From Akkermansiaceae bacterium (GTDB taxonomy: Bacteria; Verrucomicrobiota; Verrucomicrobiia; Verrucomicrobiales; Akkermansiaceae): a stretch of DNA of 9,078 bases. Position 1 is the first letter of the stretch. Each line of letters opens with the position of its first letter. The position numbers and the translations under genes are program-made. The notes below the pieces were generated by a model. That model made no database searches. It worked only from the letters and a program-made list of their open reading frames with translations, and was not told the DNA's origin. The stretch lies in NCBI GenBank assembly GCA_023300065.1, contig JALZWJ010000156.1:1-9078 (forward strand), in the 5' to 3' direction. Below, one piece after another: positions 6,996 to 9,078 of this stretch.

Positions 6996-7721
6996 AGACC
7001 CCTCCACTCCGGAGTCGGCCTCCTCATTCTTAGGAGCAAAGCCCCAGGCTCCGACGCCTGCTTTCTTGACGTCTTTCTCCCACTTCTCGAGATACGAGCG
7101 TTGGGCTTTGTAAGAACGCCCACCTGGCAGCTCTGCTCCGCTGGTGTGGACCCGCACTAAACCTTGCGCTACGAGGAGCTCATGGAGGTAAACTTCTTTC
7201 CCCTCCCACTCGATGATGACGAAGCAATACTCCCGACCAGGGCGGACCACGTCTTCCCATTTTGTCAGGACTTTGAAGGGCTTCTTTTTCAAGAGGCCTA
7301 GGACAAAGACCTTCGCATCTTTGCCGACCTTCGTGATTTCCTTACGGTCCAAGCCATTGAAATACGCACCCTGTTGATCAAGGCGCTCGCCGTTACTATC
7401 GCCACCACGGTAGGTTTTGTATTCACTCTCAGGGGTATCAACGTAGTAGAGGCGGAATTGATTCTCCCCCTTCGCGTGCTTCACGTGGAAGCTATCGCCA
7501 TCGCTATTACGTCCGGTGATGAGCTTACAGTTTTCAAGTAACTCCAGCCCTGCTCCGCTGGTCTTCACCTCGGTAAATTTATCGGCAAACTGCCCTTTCT
7601 CTGCTCGGCTAATGGAGCCATCTCCCTCGGGGAGATTTTTATCATCCCATCCTTGGTAAAGTTTCACGCCGATGGCGATGACAACGAAGACGATTCCGAG
7701 GATGCGTTTAATTTTTCTCAT
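6987..7721 (-). CDS. Membrane-anchored or secreted thermonuclease-family (SNase-like) protein
   Basis: A 244-residue protein likely to hydrolyse nucleic acids outside the cytoplasm. MRKIKR followed by a hydrophobic stretch (about 7-22) looks like an uncleaved signal anchor, or less likely a signal peptide. The SNase fold is indicated by DGDS (74-77), FRLYYVDTPE (89-98) and VYLHELLVAQGLVRV (177-191). By comparison with Staphylococcus nuclease, Asp76, Arg90, Asp95, Glu98 and Arg163 (in RPGREY) match the metal and catalytic positions, so activity looks retained. The stretch between Glu98 and Arg163 is about 20 residues longer than the E43-R87 distance in the Staphylococcus enzyme and carries a Gly/Asp-rich segment. 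The start is the ATG at 7721; no Shine-Dalgarno is seen. It lies downstream of sua5 and the small ORF but has its own candidate promoter. Confidence 0.85.
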   Translation of the reverse strand: MRKIKRILGIVFVVIAIGVKLYQGWDDKNLPEGDGSISRAEKGQFADKFTEVKTSGAGLELLENCKLITGRNSDGDSFHVKHAKGENQFRLYYVDTPESEYKTYRGGDSNGERLDQQGAYFNGLDRKEITKVGKDAKVFVLGLLKKKPFKVLTKWEDVVRPGREYCFVIIEWEGKEVYLHELLVAQGLVRVHTSGAELPGGRSYKAQRSYLEKWEKDVKKAGVGAWGFAPKNEEADSGVEGSKK

Positions 7722-7743
7722 GTTCTATTTTGTTGGGGGGGAG

Positions 7744-7772
7744 ATTTTAGAGGCCTTCATGACCTCGGTAAA
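7744..7772 (-). promoter_or_regulatory. Candidate promoter for the SNase-like gene
   Basis: Read on the minus strand, TTTACC (7772-7767, 4/6 to TTGACA) and TAAAAT (7749-7744, 5/6 to TATAAT) are separated by 17 bases. Transcription would start near 7737, about 16 bases ahead of the ATG at 7721. This would allow the nuclease gene to be expressed separately from sua5, although read-through from sua5 is not excluded because no terminator was found between them. The promoter overlaps the end of the small ORF. Confidence 0.45.
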
Positions 7773-7879
7773 TTTTGTAAGTTCCGATTGCAACTATCCC
7801 CCAATCCAAGGCCCATCCCCTCACTAGGTAACCACCCAGTGAGTGCGATGAGAAAGAAGAGGAGGACTGTTTCCATCAT
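7757..7879 (-). CDS. Small hydrophobic ORF (40 aa) translationally coupled to sua5; possibly frameshifted
   Basis: I do not recognise this protein. The ORF begins with ATG at 7879 and overlaps the sua5 stop codon as ATGA, with AGGA a few bases ahead, a typical arrangement for coupled translation. The first half is strongly hydrophobic (METVLLFFLIALTGWL), a possible membrane helix. The second half in the same frame is less protein-like and stops at 7757. In the +1 frame the same DNA encodes another hydrophobic stretch (WALDWGIVAIGTYKIYRG), ending with TAA around 7749-7747. A one-base difference near 7830 would join the two into one small membrane protein of about 43 residues. It may therefore be a real small protein, a frameshifted remnant, or chance. 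Confidence 0.4.
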   Translation of the reverse strand: MMETVLLFFLIALTGWLPSEGMGLGLGDSCNRNLQNLPRS

Positions 7880-8904
7880 TTTTCCTGAGACCCTGCGGCC
7901 GCGCGGCGGAGCCGATCCATGATGGCCACGCCGACTCCGGTTTCGGAAACAGATTCAGCCACAATGACATCCACGTCGGCGGCGTCGAGATTTCTGAGGC
8001 AATAAAAGAGCCGCACGCCCCCCTCCGCGAGTTTCCCTTTTCCGGGGCTCATGACCTCGGTGTGGGCCCATTCTGTCGCTTCCATGAGCGAGTTATTCCC
8101 CTCGCCCCGGTAGCTAAGCAGTCCGTATTTCACCCCTTCTTCAGGGACGAATTCGCCTGCGGTCTCGACCAGGATCATGGGAGTGGCGGGAGCGTAGTGG
8201 CTCTCGATTTGGCCGGGAGCCTCGATGTGATCTGCCTTCGTCTTCTTAGGCTTAATGACCTTCGCGATCTTACGGAGTTCCTCGCGCGGGATCGGCCCGG
8301 AACGCAGCAAGCGGAGAACGGGGCCTTTTTCTGTCATTTCAGGAGCCACGATGGTGCTCTCTAGCCCATCTCGGCAAGCGCCCCCATCGATGACCATGGG
8401 GATCTTCCCGCCCAGCTCCTCCATCACCGCTTGGGCGGAGGTCGGGCTGATACGGCCAAAGCGGTTCGCGCTAGGAGCCGCAACCGGGACCTCGCGCGCT
8501 ACCGCCTTCATGACCTCATGGCTACTAAAACGAATCGCCACGGTATCCAAACCGCTGGTGACGATGTCTGGGATATTCGGCTTCTTTGGTAAAACGAGAG
8601 TGAGCGGTCCCGGCCAGTAGGTGGCCACGAGTTCATCCACCACCTCCTCAAGCTCCGGAGGAATATCGACGATGATTTCAAGGTCCCGTTTATGTCCGAT
8701 GTGGACAATCAGGGGATCAAAGGAAGGGCGCTCCTTCACCTCAAAAATCCGGGCAACCGCCTCGGCATTAAATACATCAGCCGCGAGGCCATAAACGGTT
8801 TCAGTCGGCAAAGCGACGACCTCACCATCCTGTAAAAGAGCAACCGCCTCAGCGACGACTTCCCGCCAATCTTCAAAATCTGCAACGACTAGTTTCGTGT
8901 CCAC
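7876..8904 (-). CDS. sua5: L-threonylcarbamoyladenylate synthase, full-length Sua5 type
   Basis: Cytoplasmic enzyme that combines threonine, bicarbonate and ATP into threonylcarbamoyl-AMP, the precursor for the t6A37 modification of ANN-decoding tRNAs; the TsaD complex completes transfer. At 342 residues it has the YrdC catalytic domain (about 10-205) plus the C-terminal Sua5 domain (about 240-340), unlike the short TsaC form of E. coli. Motifs: PTETVYGLAAD (33-43), KERPSFDPL (57-65), WPGPLTLVL (97-105), Arg125 in VAIRFSSH, PSANRFGRISPTSA (144-157), STIV (183-186), the linker/lid HYAP (236-239), and AIMDRLRRAA near the end. The start is GTG at 8904, the first start after an in-frame TAA; Shine-Dalgarno is weak. 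It is divergent from the shikimate kinase gene and overlaps the small downstream ORF by four bases. Confidence 0.95.
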   Translation of the reverse strand: MDTKLVVADFEDWREVVAEAVALLQDGEVVALPTETVYGLAADVFNAEAVARIFEVKERPSFDPLIVHIGHKRDLEIIVDIPPELEEVVDELVATYWPGPLTLVLPKKPNIPDIVTSGLDTVAIRFSSHEVMKAVAREVPVAAPSANRFGRISPTSAQAVMEELGGKIPMVIDGGACRDGLESTIVAPEMTEKGPVLRLLRSGPIPREELRKIAKVIKPKKTKADHIEAPGQIESHYAPATPMILVETAGEFVPEEGVKYGLLSYRGEGNNSLMEATEWAHTEVMSPGKGKLAEGGVRLFYCLRNLDAADVDVIVAESVSETGVGVAIMDRLRRAAAGSQEK

Positions 8905-8968
8905 GACAGATCTTTAGCAGATACAGCTTCATGAATCGAATTCAGAAAGGTAGACTTTTCACACGAGC
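8905..8968. promoter_or_regulatory. Divergent intergenic region between sua5 and aroK
   Basis: This 64-base gap must hold the start signals for both genes unless they are transcribed from elsewhere. For the plus strand the best candidate is TTCATG (8928-8933), a 17-base spacer and TAGACT (8951-8956), which is weak and would leave only a few leader bases. No convincing minus-strand promoter was recognised. The sequence GAATCGAATTC in the middle is near-palindromic but short. Confidence 0.25.
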
Positions 8969-9078
8969 ATGCAGCGGAACATTATCCTTATTGGATTTAT
9001 GGGAACGGGAAAGTCCACAATTGGACGAAACCTCTCCCACACCTTCGGCTACCCGCTCATCGACACGGACCAGCTCAT
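8969..9078 (+). CDS. aroK: Shikimate kinase, N-terminal fragment (3' end beyond the window)
   Basis: Cytoplasmic enzyme that phosphorylates the 3-hydroxyl of shikimate with ATP, in the chorismate pathway to aromatic amino acids. Only 36 codons are present. They show the family's opening: NIILIGF, the Walker A loop GFMGTGKST (9-17), Gly19-Arg20, and the DTD motif (32-34), whose aspartates bind shikimate and magnesium. The spacing between the P-loop and DTD matches shikimate kinases and is less typical of gluconate or adenylylsulfate kinases. The ATG at 8969 gives the usual short lead into the first strand; no strong Shine-Dalgarno is seen. The lid and the arginines needed for full confirmation lie outside the window. 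Confidence 0.85.
   Translation, partial: MQRNIILIGFMGTGKSTIGRNLSHTFGYPLIDTDQL

Noticed and set aside
8062..8620. Plus-strand frames antisense to sua5
   Set aside because: sua5 has complete family motifs along its length; the antisense products show no domain.

Overview
The window most resembles a chromosome of the Planctomycetes-Verrucomicrobia-Chlamydiae (PVC) group, probably Verrucomicrobiota. The main reason is the first gene, a very large fusion of a PVC-type 'membrane-bound dehydrogenase' beta-propeller, HEAT repeats and haem c modules, an architecture largely confined to that group. A Tat-exported GH128-like protein, weak or absent Shine-Dalgarno sites and GTG starts fit but are not diagnostic. 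No species assignment is possible from sequence reading alone.

Layout. (1) 1-4085 (+): the 3' part of the propeller/HEAT/dihaem cytochrome gene. It runs off the left edge and ends in a clean intrinsic terminator. (2) 4153-4360: a non-coding nested inverted-repeat element with four related arms ordered + + - -. (3) 4374-5977 (-): a two-gene ABC importer operon of the molybdate/sulfate type, permease first, then a short ATPase, joined by a 4-base GTGA overlap. No substrate-binding protein is present. (4) 6104-6961 (+): a GH128-like secreted glycosidase with a Tat signal and a good sigma70-like promoter. (5) 6987-7721 (-): a membrane-anchored thermonuclease-family protein with its own candidate promoter. 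(6) 7757-7879 (-): a 40-codon hydrophobic small ORF coupled to sua5 by an ATGA overlap, possibly frameshifted. (7) 7876-8904 (-): full-length Sua5, which makes threonylcarbamoyl-AMP for tRNA t6A. (8) 8969-9078 (+): the first 36 codons of a shikimate kinase, cut by the right edge.

How the genes fit together. These are mostly independent units rather than one pathway: an exported electron-transfer dehydrogenase, an oxyanion-type importer, a glycan-acting secreted enzyme, an anchored nuclease, and two housekeeping genes (tRNA modification and aromatic amino acid synthesis). I see no defence system, mobile-element gene, CRISPR array, rRNA or tRNA. The parts most worth a second look are the composite repeat, the permease with an apparent two-helix insertion, the two-cytochrome fusion, and the coupled small ORF behind sua5.
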